A stretch of DNA of 64,000 nt from JANELJ01 sp024511395 (GTDB taxonomy: Bacteria > Pseudomonadota > Gammaproteobacteria > GRL18), in the NCBI GenBank assembly GCA_963681975.1, contig OY820613.1, positions 310,001 to 374,000 on the forward strand. Direction: 5' to 3'. Numbering within the stretch: the first letter of the stretch is position 1; every line of letters starts with the position of its first letter. Under the pieces are notes generated by a model. That model was given only the letters and a program-made list of their open reading frames with translations. It ran no database searches and was not told where the DNA came from. This document shows positions 9,250-18,403 of the stretch, piece by piece. A program made the translations under genes and the position numbers.

Positions 9250-9270
9250 TAACTACTCAGCTTGAATCAG
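9250..9270 (+). repeat. 21-bp motif shared with the region before hairpin D
   Basis: The 21 bases here match those at 55507-55527 at 19 positions (core CTCAGCTTGAAT). Here they lie just after the znuB stop. At the other site they precede a large cloverleaf-like hairpin by 12 bp. No hairpin follows in this case, so it may be a remnant or the fixed flank of a mobile repeat. Confidence 0.45.
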
Positions 9271-9380
9271 AGGGTAACCCCCCTAAACAACTGTCTGGTG
9301 TTAATTACCATCGCTTAAATACCTTTTTACCATCCCTTGCACCATTAAAACCTAACAATTATCACTTTTACTTCCAACAT

Positions 9381-9498
9381 TGCACTGTTATAGTGCGTCT
9401 TTTTAGTGCAAAACTTAAATTCAAATAACCTAGTATTTTTATGTGTTTTTAAGGTGTTGAAATTTCACTTAAAAATAAGTGTTGGCACAGCCTGTGCT
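9381..9498 (+). promoter_or_regulatory. NtrC-type site and sigma-54 promoter of nirB
   Basis: In the 300-bp gap before nirB, TGCACT-N4-AGTGC (9381-9397) is a good NtrC-like enhancer palindrome. About 85 bp downstream, TGGCAC-N5-GTGCT (9483-9498) fits the sigma-54 -24/-12 pattern with one mismatch in the -12 element. Half-site copies (TTGCACCA near 9338, AGTGCA near 9405) add support. Nitrogen-limitation control of nitrite reductase is well known. No other gene was seen in 9243-9541. Confidence 0.65.
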
Positions 9499-9553
9499 AT
9501 TCTATTAGCAATTAATTAAATAATACATCCTGAGTTAAAGAATGGAGCATAAC

Positions 9554-11989
9554 ATGAAAGAAAAACTGGTCATGATCGGAAACGGTATGGCAGGTATGCG
9601 TACTATTGAAGAACTGCTGAAAATAGCGCCGGATATGTACGATATTACTGTATTCGGCGATGAGCCTTATGGCAACTACAACCGTATTTTACTTTCACCG
9701 GTACTGGCGGGTGAAAAGACCATTGATGATATTATGCTCAATACTCTGGAGTGGTATGAAGAAAATAATATCAAACTGCATGCGGGTAAAAAAGTTACTG
9801 AAATTAATCGAATTGCCCGTACTGTTACCGCTGAAGACGGCACCGTAGAAGAATATGATCGTCTGTTAATTGCCACAGGCTCAACCCCATTTATTATTCC
9901 TGTACCAGGCCATGATAAGGAAGGCGTTATTTCCTTCCGTGATATTAAAGATGTGGATATCATGCTGGATGCGGCTAAAAAATATAAGCACGCTACCGTT
10001 ATCGGCGGCGGTTTGCTGGGTCTGGAAGCGGCCAATGGCATGATGCAGCACGGTATGAAAGTAACTGTGGTTCATCTGGGTGATACCCTGATGGAACGCC
10101 AGCTGGATAAAGTAGCAGGCAAAATGCTCAAAAACTCCCTGGAAGAAAAGGGTCTGGATTTCCGTATGGAAGCCCAGACCGCTGAAATTACCGGTAATGG
10201 CCGGGTAACGGGTATCAAGTTTGCTGATGGTTCTTCTCTGGATACGGATCTGGTGGTTATGGCCGTAGGTATTCGTCCTAATATCGAGCTGGCACAAAAA
10301 GCCGGCCTGCATTGTGAGCGGGGTATTGTGGTTAATAATACCCTGCAGACTTATGACCCGCGTATTTATTCCGTAGGTGAAAGTGTGCAGCACCGCGGTA
10401 ATACTTACGGTCTGGTGGCACCCTTATTTGAAATGGCCAAGGTCTGTGCCAATCATCTGGCCCATATGGGTATCGGTCTGTATGAAGGCTCGGTAACCTC
10501 CACCAAGTTAAAAGTAACCGGTATTGATCTGTTCTCAGCCGGTGACTTTACCGGTAATGAAGACACCGAAGAAATGATTATGCAGGATGCTACCAGCGGA
10601 CTGTATAAAAAGCTGGTGCTGCAGAATAATAAACTCATTGGCGCTGTCTTATACGGTGATACCAAGGAAGGAGCTTGGTACTTCCAGTTAATGCGTACCG
10701 GTCAGGATATATCTGATTTACGTGATAAATTACTCTTTGGTGAATCTCACTTGGGTGATTCCGGTCATGGCGGCGATCATATCGGACAAATGTCCGATGA
10801 TACTGAAATCTGCGGCTGTAACGGTGTCTGTAAAGGCGATATTGTTAAGGCTATTACCACTGAGGGACTGTTTACCTTGGATGAAGTCAGAGCCCATACC
10901 AAGGCTTCTGCTTCCTGTGGTTCCTGTACCGGTCTGGTAGAGCAGATCCTGGAATTTACCCTGGGCAGTGACTACGAAACGCCTGAAGCCAAGCCCATGT
11001 GTAAATGTACTGACCATTCCCATGAAGAAGTCCGCGAAGCCATCCGTGAGCGTAAACTGACTACTATTAATGATGTACGTCGGGCGCTTAACTGGAAAAC
11101 CGAAGACGGTTGTCCGGCCTGTCGTATGGCACTTAACTACTATGTTCAAAGTGCCTGGCATAATGAAGCTCAGGATGATCCACAGTCCCGCTTTATTAAT
11201 GAGCGTGCTCACGCCAATATTCAGAAAGACGGTCGTTATTCGGTGATACCCAGAATGTGGGGCGGTATGACCACACCGGACGAACTGCGTGCCATTGCCA
11301 ATGTGGCTGAAAAATATGAAATTAAAGATGTTCACTTAACCGGTGGCCAGCGTATTGGCCTGTATGGTGTAGAAAAAGAAGTACTGCCTAAAATCTGGGC
11401 GGATCTGAATGAAGCCGGTATGGTTTCCGGTCACGCTTATGGTAAAGCCATGCGTACCGTTAAAACCTGTGTCGGTAAACAGTGGTGCCGTTTTGGTACT
11501 CAGGATTCTACTGCCTTAGGAATTAAACTGGAAGAACTGACCTGGGCTTCCTGGATGCCGCATAAATTTAAACTGGCGGTATCCGGCTGTCCACGTAACT
11601 GTGCTGAAGCAACGATTAAGGACTTCGGTGTGGTCTGTGTGGATTCTGGCTATGAACTGCATATCGGCGGTAACGGCGGTATTAAGGTTCGGGCAACCGA
11701 TTTATTATGCAATCTCGCAACGGAAGAAGAAGTGCTGGAATACTGCGGTGCCTTTATCCAGTTCTATCGTGAAGATGCTCATTATCTTGAAAGAACGGCG
11801 CCTTGGGTAGAACGTATCGGTTTCAGTCGTATTGAAGATACCGTTGTAAAAGACGAAGAGAAGCGTAAGCATTATTACAAACGTTTCCTTGAAGCACAGA
11901 AAATTGTCCAGGTTGATCCCTGGAAAGAACGTGCAGTTGATGGTAAGGCCAAACACGAATTTGAAACCATTAAGGTGGTTCAGGCTTAA
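9554..11989 (+). CDS. nirB: Nitrite reductase [NAD(P)H] large subunit
   Basis: About 811 residues, the cytoplasmic assimilatory nitrite reductase reducing nitrite to ammonium. In order it has an FAD/NAD pyridine-nucleotide oxidoreductase domain (GNGMAGMR near the N-terminus, ATVIGGGLLGLEAA near 155) and a BFD-like [2Fe-2S] domain with CGCNGVCKGD and CGSCTG (about 420-465). A second Cys pair follows (CPACRMAL, about 525). The sirohaem/[4Fe-4S] domain has CVGKQWCRFG (about 640) and SGCPRNCAEA (about 680). The ATG at 9554 is preferred over 9542 because GGAG lies at the right distance. The gene is intact. Confidence 0.95.
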   Translation: MKEKLVMIGNGMAGMRTIEELLKIAPDMYDITVFGDEPYGNYNRILLSPVLAGEKTIDDIMLNTLEWYEENNIKLHAGKKVTEINRIARTVTAEDGTVEEYDRLLIATGSTPFIIPVPGHDKEGVISFRDIKDVDIMLDAAKKYKHATVIGGGLLGLEAANGMMQHGMKVTVVHLGDTLMERQLDKVAGKMLKNSLEEKGLDFRMEAQTAEITGNGRVTGIKFADGSSLDTDLVVMAVGIRPNIELAQKAGLHCERGIVVNNTLQTYDPRIYSVGESVQHRGNTYGLVAPLFEMAKVCANHLAHMGIGLYEGSVTSTKLKVTGIDLFSAGDFTGNEDTEEMIMQDATSGLYKKLVLQNNKLIGAVLYGDTKEGAWYFQLMRTGQDISDLRDKLLFGESHLGDSGHGGDHIGQMSDDTEICGCNGVCKGDIVKAITTEGLFTLDEVRAHTKASASCGSCTGLVEQILEFTLGSDYETPEAKPMCKCTDHSHEEVREAIRERKLTTINDVRRALNWKTEDGCPACRMALNYYVQSAWHNEAQDDPQSRFINERAHANIQKDGRYSVIPRMWGGMTTPDELRAIANVAEKYEIKDVHLTGGQRIGLYGVEKEVLPKIWADLNEAGMVSGHAYGKAMRTVKTCVGKQWCRFGTQDSTALGIKLEELTWASWMPHKFKLAVSGCPRNCAEATIKDFGVVCVDSGYELHIGGNGGIKVRATDLLCNLATEEEVLEYCGAFIQFYREDAHYLERTAPWVERIGFSRIEDTVVKDEEKRKHYYKRFLEAQKIVQVDPWKERAVDGKAKHEFETIKVVQA

Positions 11990-12002
11990 GCCGGGAGCTT
12001 CT

Positions 12003-12035
12003 CTCCCTTTGGCATCTGTTTGGTGTTAAAGGGAG
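12003..12035 (+). terminator. Hairpin between nirB and nirD
   Basis: CTCCCTTT (12003-12010) pairs perfectly with AAAGGGAG (12028-12035) across a 17-nt loop. There is no strong T tract after it. Since nirB and nirD work together, this more likely sets the relative levels of the two messages than fully ends transcription. Confidence 0.4.
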
Positions 12036-12074
12036 CAGCATTTATCAAACTAATAAAATATTTAAGGTACTACT

Positions 12075-12383
12075 ATGTCAAACTGGGTAGAAGTCGGTCA
12101 ACTGGATGATATCCCCAAGCAGGGTTCCCGAGTTGTTAAAACAAGTGATTATAATATTGCGGTTTTCCGCACGGTCAATGATGAAGTCTTTGCTATAAAG
12201 GATGAATGTCCGCATAAACAAGGGCCTTTGTCTCAGGGTATAGTACATGACAGAAAAGTAACCTGTCCTTTACATAACTGGACAATCAGTCTGGAGTCAG
12301 GTGAAGCGTTAGGGCCGGATGAAGGCTGCACTAATGTTTTTATGGCTAAGGTTGATAATGGTGTTGTTTCAATAGATTTATAA
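12075..12383 (+). CDS. nirD: Nitrite reductase [NAD(P)H] small subunit
   Basis: A 102-residue Rieske-type protein. It keeps the cluster-type motifs CPHKQGPLS (about residues 46-54) and CPLHNWTI (about 67-74). It follows nirB by 85 bp with a good upstream AAGG site and forms the NirBD complex. It is intact. The nitrate reductase gene downstream is broken. Confidence 0.93.
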   Translation: MSNWVEVGQLDDIPKQGSRVVKTSDYNIAVFRTVNDEVFAIKDECPHKQGPLSQGIVHDRKVTCPLHNWTISLESGEALGPDEGCTNVFMAKVDNGVVSIDL

Positions 12384-12392
12384 CTTCTGAGT

Positions 12393-12500
12393 ATTTCAGT
12401 ATGAATGGTTCTTGATGAAGTTTCGGAGGTAGGGACGCCGACGAAAAGCCTCCATGGATGGATTCACGGCATCTTCAGCAAGAGCCATTCATACTGAAAT
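12393..12500 (+). repeat. Cloverleaf-like hairpin A (108 bp)
   Basis: Arms of 28 nt (12393-12420 and 12473-12500) are complementary at 26 of 28 positions. They enclose a 52-nt interior that matches the interior of hairpin B (reverse strand, 55.8 kb) at about 42 of 52 positions. The shared part includes GAAAAGC and a block around TCCATGGATGGATTCACGG. The arms share almost nothing with those of B or D beyond the inner CTTG-TGAAG edge. It fills the nirD-nasA gap, so it may act as a transcript structure or terminator there, or be a mobile repeat. Confidence 0.75.
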
Positions 12501-13133
12501 GTGATTTATCGGTAAATGAGAAAAAAAGGGTATCCATGTTATTTGGCCGTAAAAAAAAGAATCCAGTTAAGATTGCAGATAAGGAAGTCGTTGAATGGAA
12601 ATATACGACCTGTGGTTATTGTTCTACCGGTTGTTCTATTCAGGTTGGCCTGAATAAGGAAGGGGAGGCAGTGTCCAGTCGTGGGGCTGCCGGCCAGATG
12701 TTAACCGGGGGAAGCTCTGTGTTAAGGAGCTTTTTGAGTATGAACTGTTCAAATCCTCCGGTCGTGGTGATATGCCGCTGGTACGGGATAAAATATTTGA
12801 AGGCTTTGAAGAAACAGACTAGGACAGTGCCCTGGATCAGATGGCCTTTGAAATTACCCGTATTCAGAAAACTTATGGCCGGGATTCTTTTGCCATTGTT
12901 TCTACCGGTCAGTTATTAACAGAAGAATTTTACACCCTGGGTAAATTATCTCGTGCCGTTATTGGTACCAATAACTACGATGGTAATACTACCCTTTGTA
13001 TGGCATCTGCTGTTTCAGGTTATAAACGTTCCTTTGGTTCGGACGGTCCCCCTGGATGTTATGAAGATTTTGAGCACACAGAATGTTTAATAGCATGGGG
13101 CTCGAACTTGCCTGAGCAGCACCCTATTATTTA

Positions 13134-14631
13134 GTTCAACCTGAATAATACCGTTTTAAGCCTGACATCAAGCCAGGTTTAAAGCAGCTGATTGCCCCGG
13201 TTTGATAAAAGACCCCATCAAACCGGAAATAATTTTGAGCCACAAAAGCCGGAGCTTATTGAGGATCTTTCTTAAGTTATGTCCAGCGGCTACCATAACC
13301 ACATTAATGGCATCACCGACTGCACCTTTGAGGTAGCAGCGGTCTAAACGGCCATCGTTTTTCATATGACCAATTTCAGGCTCAATCGCACTGCGCCGTT
13401 TTAATGCCTTTTTAATACTTCGGGTAACGCCTCGCTTCTGACCTGAGATAAAAACTTTAGTGTCTTTTACTTCATGTCCACGATAACCCCGGTCAACAAA
13501 GCAGTGTTCCGGTTATACGGCTGTAAACTGTTTTATCTGTTCCAGTTGTGGCAGCAAGGTATGTCCATCATAAGGATTGCCCGGACAACTTTGAGCGCCA
13601 ATAACAAAGCCTTCCTTGTTAGTTACCGTGATACTGGCTTTAACTCCAAATTCATAAGGCTTATGAGCTTTGCCTTTACTGATACACTCGACTTCCGGTG
13701 CATGTAAACTGTAAAGCTTGTTCTTACTGTGCTGCTCCTGCTCAATCAGTTTCTGAGCCTGTTTTAGAGCTACTTCAAACAGAGACTGAATATCAACAGA
13801 ATAGTTGGGCAGTTGTCGTTCAATATCCCGTTTAACACGACCTAAACGGGACTTCAGTTTATTGTTCATTTTCTTCATGCGTTTAAACTGTTTTGCATGA
13901 GCATAACGACTGGCCATTAGTACATATTGCGGCCCAACCCGATTATAGTTCTGGCGCAGTTTAATACCGTGCTCTTTGGACAGTTTAACCAGGTTTTCTC
14001 TGGCTTTGTTCAGGAGCTTTGAATCGGTTGGAAAAGCGATGTTCTTTTCCTGTACGGTAGTATCTACCGTGACTTTCTTTAAACTGCCGGGCTTTATGGT
14101 TTTACTCTTTAGTCCGGCTTTAATGGTTTCAATCAGTAATTTTTCACTGCCTGATTTACCCGGCCGGTTACGCCATTTGGTCATGGTCACAGGGTGTATA
14201 GGCATTTTATGCTGAAAGTATTCTTCACCACAGAAATACTGCCAGTACGGATTTTCTGTCCAGCCTTTTACTACCTGTTCATCCGATAAATCATGCAGGT
14301 GTTTCAGGTAATGCAATCCTGCAATCAATCGAGTGCGTATGGCAGGAGCACCTTTAGTGGATACAAACAGAGCGCCCCATTCTTTATCAGGACTTTCCCA
14401 ATCTATGTGTTTTGATAACTTAATCAACTCATGGTTTATGTTCAGCATGTTTTCAAGGCGCATCCTGAACAGGTCTTCCTGAGGTATTTTTGGCTGTTTC
14501 TCTGGCTTCATTCTGGTCTGGAAATTTGCAAGGTAATAAGGCTTATTTTACCAAAAACCTGCAAATTTAACACCCATAATCAAGAAATATTTCTTTATAA
14601 ATCAATGCACTATGTTTTATTCAGGGCAGAC
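13134..14631 (-). mobile_element. IS5-like element inserted in nasA
   Basis: A 1498-bp copy flanked by a perfect 6-bp direct duplication TATTTA (13128-13133 and 14632-14637). This fixes the element ends. The transposase gene runs 13168-14511 on the minus strand. It is split by a TAA at 13513-13515 where other copies have CAA (TAVQPEQCF region), so this copy cannot make full-length transposase. Deleting the element plus one TATTTA rejoins nasA as EQHPIIYWRLQ. Confidence 0.92.
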
Positions 14632-15325
14632 TATTTACTGGCGTTTACAGGAAGCACAGGAAAAACGTAAGTTTCCCCTAATTGTCGTTGATCCACGGGT
14701 AACCATGCTGGCTCAGAAAGCGGATATGCATCTGGCCATTAAGCTCGGTACCGATGTGGTACTGCTTAATGCCTTATGTCATGTGATTCTTGAAGAAGGT
14801 CTGGAAGACTGCTCTTATATTGAGTCACATACCAATGGTTATGAGCAGTTTGAAAAGCTGGTAGCCCAATATGATCCCACTACGGCGGCTGAAATAACCG
14901 GTATTGATGAAGATACTATTCGTAATGTTGCCCGTTTATATGCTAAATCCAATGCCGCTATGAGTATCTGGACCATGGGCATTAACCAGAGCACCCATGG
15001 TTCTGACGGTGTTGTGGGTATTAATAATCTTAACCTGGTGACTGGTAATATTGGTAAGAAAGGGGGCACGTCTTTATCCATTACCGGGCAGTGTAATGCC
15101 ATGGGAACCCGTGAATGGTCATCCTGTTCCGGCCTTCCTGGTTACCGTTTGCTGGAAAATCCTGACCATCGTCGGGAAATAGCCGATTACAGGGGAATTG
15201 ATCCGGAATTTTTTCCTAAAATGCGTATTCTGCTGATGGTGAACACCAATTCTGATCCATCATGAACACCCATTCTGTTCTATCGTGAACACCCAACCCT
15301 GCCCACACATTGGCGTACAGTCTTT

Positions 15326-16081
15326 TTACCCTAAGTGTTCACCATCCGTCAATGATGAGCGTGTTTTTCGCATCGATTCACCTTTTAATTTAAGTCGGTG
15401 GGCATTGTGCATAAGCCGATCTAAAATGGCATCGGCAATCGTATTGTCACCGATAGACTGATGCCACTGATCAGTGAGTAACTGACTGAGCATAATGGTT
15501 GATGCATGTCCATGGCGATCATCCATCAATTCCATTAAGTCATTGCGCTGTACCGCTTTTAACAGTTCCAGTCCCCAGTCATCAATGATCAGCAGCTCTG
15601 TTTTGGCCAGAGACTGAAGTGTTTTGAGGTAAGTACCGTCTGCTTTGCTCCGGGTAAGCATCATTAATAACCGGGACAACCGGTAATATTTAACACTATG
15701 ACCTTTCATACACGCCGTATGCCCCGGTGCACAGGCAATAAAGGTTTTACCACTGCCACAGGGGCCAGTGATCAGAATGTTCTGAGCTTTGTTTAACCAG
15801 TCACATTGCAGAAGTGAAGCCATGACAGATTGCTGTAAACCTCCGGGATGCAGATAATCAATATCCTGGGCATGTGCAGCCAGTTTAAAGCGGGCGGCTT
15901 TAATCAGCCGCTTTTGCTTTCTCTGCTCTCTTTCCCGGGCTTCGCTGTCGGCCAGTAATTGTATTCGCTGCTCAAAGGACAGGCCTTCATAGGTGCCCGG
16001 CTGCTCAATCTGGCTAAGCAGGGCATCGGCCATGCCGGTGAGTTTTAATTGTCGAAGTTGGGTAATGGTTTGTTCTAACAT
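15326..16081 (-). CDS. istB: IS21 helper ATPase IstB
   Basis: A 251-residue AAA+ protein of the IstB/DnaC type that helps IstA in target selection. It has a Walker A motif GPCGSGKTF (about residues 106-114) and Walker B LLIIDDWGL (about 167-175). The C-terminal stretch contains the IGDNTIADAILDRLMH block typical of IstB. It lies 15 bp downstream of istA and is intact. A Cys-Ala pair replaces part of the usual sequence after the P-loop (FIACAPGHTAC). Confidence 0.93.
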   Translation of the reverse strand: MLEQTITQLRQLKLTGMADALLSQIEQPGTYEGLSFEQRIQLLADSEAREREQRKQKRLIKAARFKLAAHAQDIDYLHPGGLQQSVMASLLQCDWLNKAQNILITGPCGSGKTFIACAPGHTACMKGHSVKYYRLSRLLMMLTRSKADGTYLKTLQSLAKTELLIIDDWGLELLKAVQRNDLMELMDDRHGHASTIMLSQLLTDQWHQSIGDNTIADAILDRLMHNAHRLKLKGESMRKTRSSLTDGEHLG

Positions 16082-16096
16082 GCTGATACTCCCTGG

Positions 16097-17653
16097 TTAG
16101 TGATAGCTTTTGGGGCCACGAATGTTCTCATGAGACTGTGGTAATGAAGAAGGTTCTTTCTGTTCAAAGAAGTCAGGCTGTAACTTATCCTGATTGCTGA
16201 GCAATATAGACTTAATGTGCTTCAGCCGGTTGAGATTTTTATGATTGGCAATCTGGCAGGCCTTATTTAAACGCTCATTAGGATATTGTCGGGACAGATT
16301 GAGTAAGCCCGGGCAAACCCGGTAAGCCTGCTCTTCATGCTGCTTTTGTTTCAACTGGCTTTTAACCCGGATAAGCACTTCATCACCAATATCCTTAGCC
16401 CAGTTCATTAATCGCCCTGGTGTCCATTGATGGTGTTTCTTATGGCGCTCTGGCATATGGGCCGGTACGGTGGTGGTACCAGAATGGTATTGTCTGGCAT
16501 GCTGACAGATGCACCGGTTATGAAAGTACATCTCTATTAAGAATGCTTTGGCATGCACTTCCGGTTTTTCACCCACCAGATGATGAGGTACTGAATACAG
16601 GTGTCCGTCAAACTGAATATGGTAATCCACATTGACTTTGACGGTTTTGATTTCAGTAAACTCAAACGCCTGTTTGGGCAGTGGCAGCAGTGCCGGTTTA
16701 TCCAGCAAGTCAAACCACTGTTGCCGGGTGCCTTTAAGCTGCTTAAAGGGTTTGTTGTTGACCTCTTCAAGCAGGCCATGGATCTGCTGATTGAGCTCTG
16801 TCAGTGAGAAGAACGTTTGATGACGTAAACGAGCCAGGATCCAGCGTTCTATAATCTGCACACCCACTTCAGCTTTGGCTTTATCCTGAGGCTTTCGGGG
16901 TCTGGCAGGAACGAAGGCTGTACCATAATGAGCCGCCATCTGCTGGTAAGACATATTAATATCCGGATCGTACCGACAGGCCCGGGTGGTACTGCTTTTA
17001 AGATTATCAGGAATTAACAGTACGGGAACCCCTTTTATAAATTCAAAGGTTCTTACATGACTGCCGATCCAGTCCGGCAGGCGCTGGCTCCAGGTAGCTT
17101 CTGCATAGGTGTAATTGGAAGCACCTAATACGGCAACAAAAATCCGGGCAAACTGAATTTCACCAGTGTCCTGCTGAACAACAGGAACGGTTTGACCGGC
17201 ATAATCAACAAAGAGTTTTTCTCCCGCCTTATGATGCTGACGCATGGAGCGTTTCTGTTTCTTTTGCCATTGCTGGTACAGCATGCAGTACTGTGGATAG
17301 CTGTAACAGCGGTTTGGGTATTGTTGTGTGTATTCTTCCCAAAGCAGGAGCCTGGTCATTCCTTTGCGTTTGAGTTCCCGATAGACCTCTGACCAGTCAG
17401 GGAGCTGGAATGCGCTGGAAACCCGGGTATCGGCCTGGGGGTAAAACCGACTGGCCAGTTGTTGATCGTCCAGTTGTTCAATGGCGGGCCAGTCCAGATC
17501 AAGAGCCTCTGCTTTACTGCAGATTTTTTGTACGGCACCCAGGCTTAATCGCAGGCTGGTTTTTATCTGGCGCAGGCTGAGTTTGGCTTGCAGTCTGAGT
17601 CTTAATATTGTTCGTAATTGTCGCATTGATAGTCTCTTTGTTGGCATAACCAT
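16097..17653 (-). CDS. istA: IS21 transposase IstA
   Basis: A 518-residue DDE transposase. The N-terminal HTH covers RLSMRQLRTILRLRLQAKLSLRQI (about residues 6-29), followed by a second LGAVQKICSKA helix. The integrase core has FVDYAGQTVPV (first Asp, about 149), LIPDNLKSS (second Asp, about 214) and KPQDKAKAEVGVQ (Glu, about 262). The C-terminal Mu-type beta-barrel holds the YSVPHHLVGE stretch. It appears fully intact. Confidence 0.93.
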   Translation of the reverse strand: MVMPTKRLSMRQLRTILRLRLQAKLSLRQIKTSLRLSLGAVQKICSKAEALDLDWPAIEQLDDQQLASRFYPQADTRVSSAFQLPDWSEVYRELKRKGMTRLLLWEEYTQQYPNRCYSYPQYCMLYQQWQKKQKRSMRQHHKAGEKLFVDYAGQTVPVVQQDTGEIQFARIFVAVLGASNYTYAEATWSQRLPDWIGSHVRTFEFIKGVPVLLIPDNLKSSTTRACRYDPDINMSYQQMAAHYGTAFVPARPRKPQDKAKAEVGVQIIERWILARLRHQTFFSLTELNQQIHGLLEEVNNKPFKQLKGTRQQWFDLLDKPALLPLPKQAFEFTEIKTVKVNVDYHIQFDGHLYSVPHHLVGEKPEVHAKAFLIEMYFHNRCICQHARQYHSGTTTVPAHMPERHKKHHQWTPGRLMNWAKDIGDEVLIRVKSQLKQKQHEEQAYRVCPGLLNLSRQYPNERLNKACQIANHKNLNRLKHIKSILLSNQDKLQPDFFEQKEPSSLPQSHENIRGPKSYH

Positions 17654-18362
17654 TCCCCAATAAAAATCAGGAAGGTTAGCAGTTATTGAATATCAATGTG
17701 TGGGAAAGGATTCTGATCCATCGTGAACACTGATTCTGGAAAAACAGTAAAAGTGTTCACGATGAGATCAGAATCGGCGTTCACGATAGAACAGAATGGG
17801 TGTTCATGATGGTTCAGAAACAGTGTTCACGATAAATCAGAATCAGTGTTCATGATCGGCCAGAATATGCATAAAAAACGCGGTTTAACTGAAACCGATA
17901 TTTTTCCTGCGATTGAAACCGGGCAAATTAAGGGGCTGTGGCTGGTGGCTACCAATCCTATGACTTCCATGCCCAATACTGCACGGATCCGCAAAAATCT
18001 TGAAAAACTGGATTTCCTGGTAGTGCAGGATTCTTATGCGGATGTAGAAACCACCCAGTATGTGCATATGTATTTACCGGCGGCTACCTAGGCGGAAAAA
18101 GAAGGGGTGTTTACCAATACTGAGCGGAGGGTCAATATTGTCCGTCAGGTTGTTAAACCTCATGGTAATTCAAAATCTGACTTATGGATTTTTAATAACC
18201 TGGCCAAACGTTTTGAACAGGGCCAGAGAGTAGAATTCCCCGATGAACCGGAGCAGGTCTTTGAAGAAATGAAACACCTGTCCAAAGGCCGTCTGGTGGA
18301 TATTTCCGGTATATCGCATGTAAGCGCTTAACGAACCAACGTCATTCCGAGTTAAATTCTTT

Positions 18363-18398
18363 CTCCTCATAATAAAGTCACCACTTTATTATGAGGAG
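18363..18398 (+). promoter_or_regulatory. Perfect 16-bp hairpin sequestering the tnpA ribosome site
   Basis: CTCCTCATAATAAAGT (18363-18378) pairs perfectly with 18383-18398 across the 4-nt loop CACC. The 3' strand of the stem ends with GAGGAG, 5 nt before the tnpA ATG at 18404, so the stem hides the ribosome site. Fold-back inhibition of this type protects other IS elements (IS10, IS50) from read-through activation. Its function here is inferred from the structure. Confidence 0.6.
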
Positions 18399-18403
18399 CA
18401 GAG

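Larger units (their letters stand above)
15225..17866 (-). mobile_element. IS21-family element inserted in nasA
   Basis: A 2642-bp element with istA and istB on the minus strand, flanked by a 4-bp duplication ATGC (15221-15224 and 17867-17870). Both ends carry tandem copies of a roughly 22-bp unit (TGTTCACGAT...CAGAAT type): three at the left (15227-15295) and about six at the right (17708-17866). These are the multiple IstA-binding repeats typical of IS21. Deletion restores nasA as FFPKMHKKRGLTE. Confidence 0.92.
12536..18319 (+). pseudogene. nasA: Assimilatory nitrate reductase, multiply disrupted
   Basis: Molybdopterin oxidoreductase of the NasA type. The N-terminus keeps the [4Fe-4S] motif start TTCGYCSTGCSIQVG. 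Lesions in order: a 1-base deletion near 12697 (frame resumes as NRGKLCVKELFEYE); TAG at 12820, where the family has Trp (TWDSALD); an IS5-like element at 13134-14631; an IS21 element at 15225-17866; TAG at 18088, at a conserved Trp (LPAATWAEKEG); and loss of the C-terminal molybdopterin-dinucleotide-binding part at the IS66 remnant at 18320. Removing both IS elements and one copy of each duplication restores the frame exactly. Start at 12536 (MLFGRKKK). Non-functional in this strain. Confidence 0.92.

Noticed and set aside
9881..11335. Long antisense open frames opposite nirB
   Set aside because: They lack start signals and family features and are explained by the coding bias of nirB.
17708..17866. 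Repeated TGTTCACGAT units as a CRISPR or operator array
   Set aside because: They occur at both ends of the IS21 element in inverted orientation and are its terminal repeats.
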